From an uncultured Planctomycetaceae bacterium (lineage in GTDB: Bacteria > Planctomycetota > Planctomycetia > Pirellulales > JACPPG01), in the NCBI GenBank assembly GCA_945957305.1, contig CAMFLN010000277.1, positions 1 to 5,570 on the forward strand: a stretch of DNA of 5,570 nucleotides, in the 5' to 3' direction. The translations under genes were made by a program, and so were the position numbers. Under the pieces are notes generated by a model. That model worked only from the letters and a program-made list of their open reading frames with translations. It was not told where the DNA came from and ran no database searches. Shown here one piece after another: positions 5,104 to 5,570 of this stretch. How positions within the stretch are numbered: the stretch's first letter is position 1; each line of letters begins with the position of its first letter.

Positions 5104-5327
5104 TGCATGACAGCCAGCAATCAAGCAGGAAAGACAGCCAGCAATCCAGCTTGCCGACAGGAAAGCCATCTGGAAATCTGTCTTGCCAGACTGCCAGACT
5201 GCCAGACAGCATGATTGCCGTATGGCAAGCAATCATTCTTGCATGATTGCCAGCCAGCAAGGTTGAAAGTCCGTCATCCTGCCAGATTGATTTCGTGCTT
5301 GCATGTTGGCATGAAATTGTGCTATCC
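5104..5327 (+). repeat. Degenerate tandem array with 8-bp period, about 28 units (candidate parS centromere)
   Basis: Cut into consecutive octamers from 5104, the sequence shows one consensus, (T/A)GC(C/A)AG(C/A)N. By hand count over 28 units, position 2 is G in 23 and T in the other 5, position 3 is C in 21, position 6 is G in 20, and position 1 is T or A in 24. Some units are exact repeats: TGCCAGAC at 5184, 5192 and 5200; AGCCAGCA at 5112 and 5136. A period of 8 is not coding. Type Ib partition sites are often arrays of short sites bound cooperatively by ribbon-helix-helix ParB proteins, for example the 7-bp heptads of pSM19035. The position next to parA suggests the same role, and possibly control of parA transcription. 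Iterons are the main alternative. Confidence 0.7.
5178..5209. repeat. Core of the array: three exact TGCCAGAC units within an inverted repeat
   Basis: Three perfect head-to-tail octamers fill 5184-5207. CTGTCT (5178-5183) and AGACAG (5204-5209) form an inverted repeat around them. This is the best-conserved part of the array and probably the strongest binding site if the array is protein-bound. Confidence 0.7.
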
Positions 5328-5334
5328 GTTGACG

Positions 5335-5570
5335 ATGATCATCACGATTGCAAATTCCAAAGGCGGTGTCGGCAAATCAACTCTTGCCGTCCACCTGGCA
5401 GCCTGGCTCCACGAGCAGGGCTGCCGCGTAACACTAGCCGACTGCGACACGCAACAGTCGTCCTCGGAATGGATTCGCGAGGCACAGCCAGGCGTCAAGG
5501 CTGTACGCCTCGATAACCCGGATGTGATTCTGAATGAATTACCGAATCTGAACCAGGACGCGGACTTCAT
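5335..5570 (+). CDS. parA: ParA-family partition ATPase (type Ib-like), 5' part only
   Basis: ParA ATPases bind DNA non-specifically in the ATP state and use the nucleoid to move and segregate plasmids, driven by a ParB bound at the centromere. The 78 visible residues start [16 protein letters not shown], with the deviant Walker A motif KGGVGKST at 9-16 and the signature lysine K9. The A' motif follows: [13 protein letters not shown] (34-46), with D36 and D38. Because Walker A starts at residue 9, there is no N-terminal helix-turn-helix domain, as in type Ib ParAs, whose operons are usually repressed by ParB rather than ParA. ATG 5335 is preferred over the in-frame ATG 5311, since the latter would lie inside the octamer array and add MKLCYPLT, which is unlike family N-termini. 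No ribosome binding site is evident at either start. The gene runs off the right edge; a small parB would be expected after it. Confidence 0.93.
   Translation, partial: MIITIANSKGGVGKSTLAVHLAAWLHEQGCRVTLADCDTQQSSSEWIREAQPGVKAVRLDNPDVILNELPNLNQDADF

Larger units (their letters stand above)
4629..5334. other. Non-coding, repeat-rich region upstream of parA (candidate partition site and possibly origin)
   Basis: About 700 bp without a credible gene. The few short frames here merely translate the repeats and have no ribosome binding sites. The region contains four copies of a 15-bp palindrome, a 10-bp inverted repeat, a 7-bp perfect hairpin, and an 8-bp-period array that runs up to parA. Such a density of short repeats beside parA is typical of a plasmid centromere. 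Iterons of a replication origin are possible, but no DnaA-box cluster stands out and no replication protein gene is in view. Confidence 0.65.

Overview
The window looks like part of a mobile element (conjugative or mobilizable plasmid, or ICE) from a moderately GC-rich bacterium. At the left is a MobF-type relaxase-helicase read leftwards. In the middle is a short rightward cluster of accessory genes, and at the right edge is the start of a plasmid-type ParA ATPase. The host cannot be fixed from the sequence. The style of the relaxase histidine motif, and the two large genes lacking a Shine-Dalgarno sequence beside small genes that have good ones, would suit a planctomycete or a related phylum. 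This is an inference, and a proteobacterial plasmid is not excluded.

Layout. Positions 1-2595 (minus strand) hold an uninterrupted 865-codon frame, open at the left edge, that encodes the relaxase and its fused superfamily 1 helicase. Positions 2596-2969 are a divergent non-coding region with a long imperfect inverted repeat, the best candidate here for the origin of transfer. Positions 2970-4248 carry three rightward genes: a 73-aa basic protein, a 66-aa acidic protein, and a 257-aa class I SAM-dependent methyltransferase-like protein whose usual catalytic (D/N)PPY motif reads HPAY. A GC-rich hairpin separates the first two; the last two are 10 nt apart and probably translationally coupled. 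A convergent 108-aa gene of unknown function lies on the minus strand at 4302-4628.

Positions 4629-5334 (about 700 bp) are non-coding and rich in repeats. Four copies of the 15-bp near-palindrome TTTTCACGGTGAAAA are scattered from 4738 to 5102. Two bases after the last copy begins a degenerate tandem array with a strict 8-bp period, about 28 units from 5104 to 5327, that runs to within 7 bp of the parA start. The ParA (5335 to the right edge) has its deviant Walker A motif at residues 9-16 and so lacks the N-terminal DNA-binding domain of type Ia ParAs. Type Ib partition loci commonly have a centromere of short iterated sites next to parA, bound by a small ribbon-helix-helix ParB. The octamer array fits that role and is the most interesting object in the window.

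Together the parts suggest the transfer-plus-maintenance backbone of a plasmid: relaxase and oriT for DNA processing, small accessory proteins and an orphan methyltransferase that may act on incoming or host DNA, and a partition locus for stable inheritance. No replication initiator, transposase, integrase, CRISPR array, tRNA or rRNA is visible.
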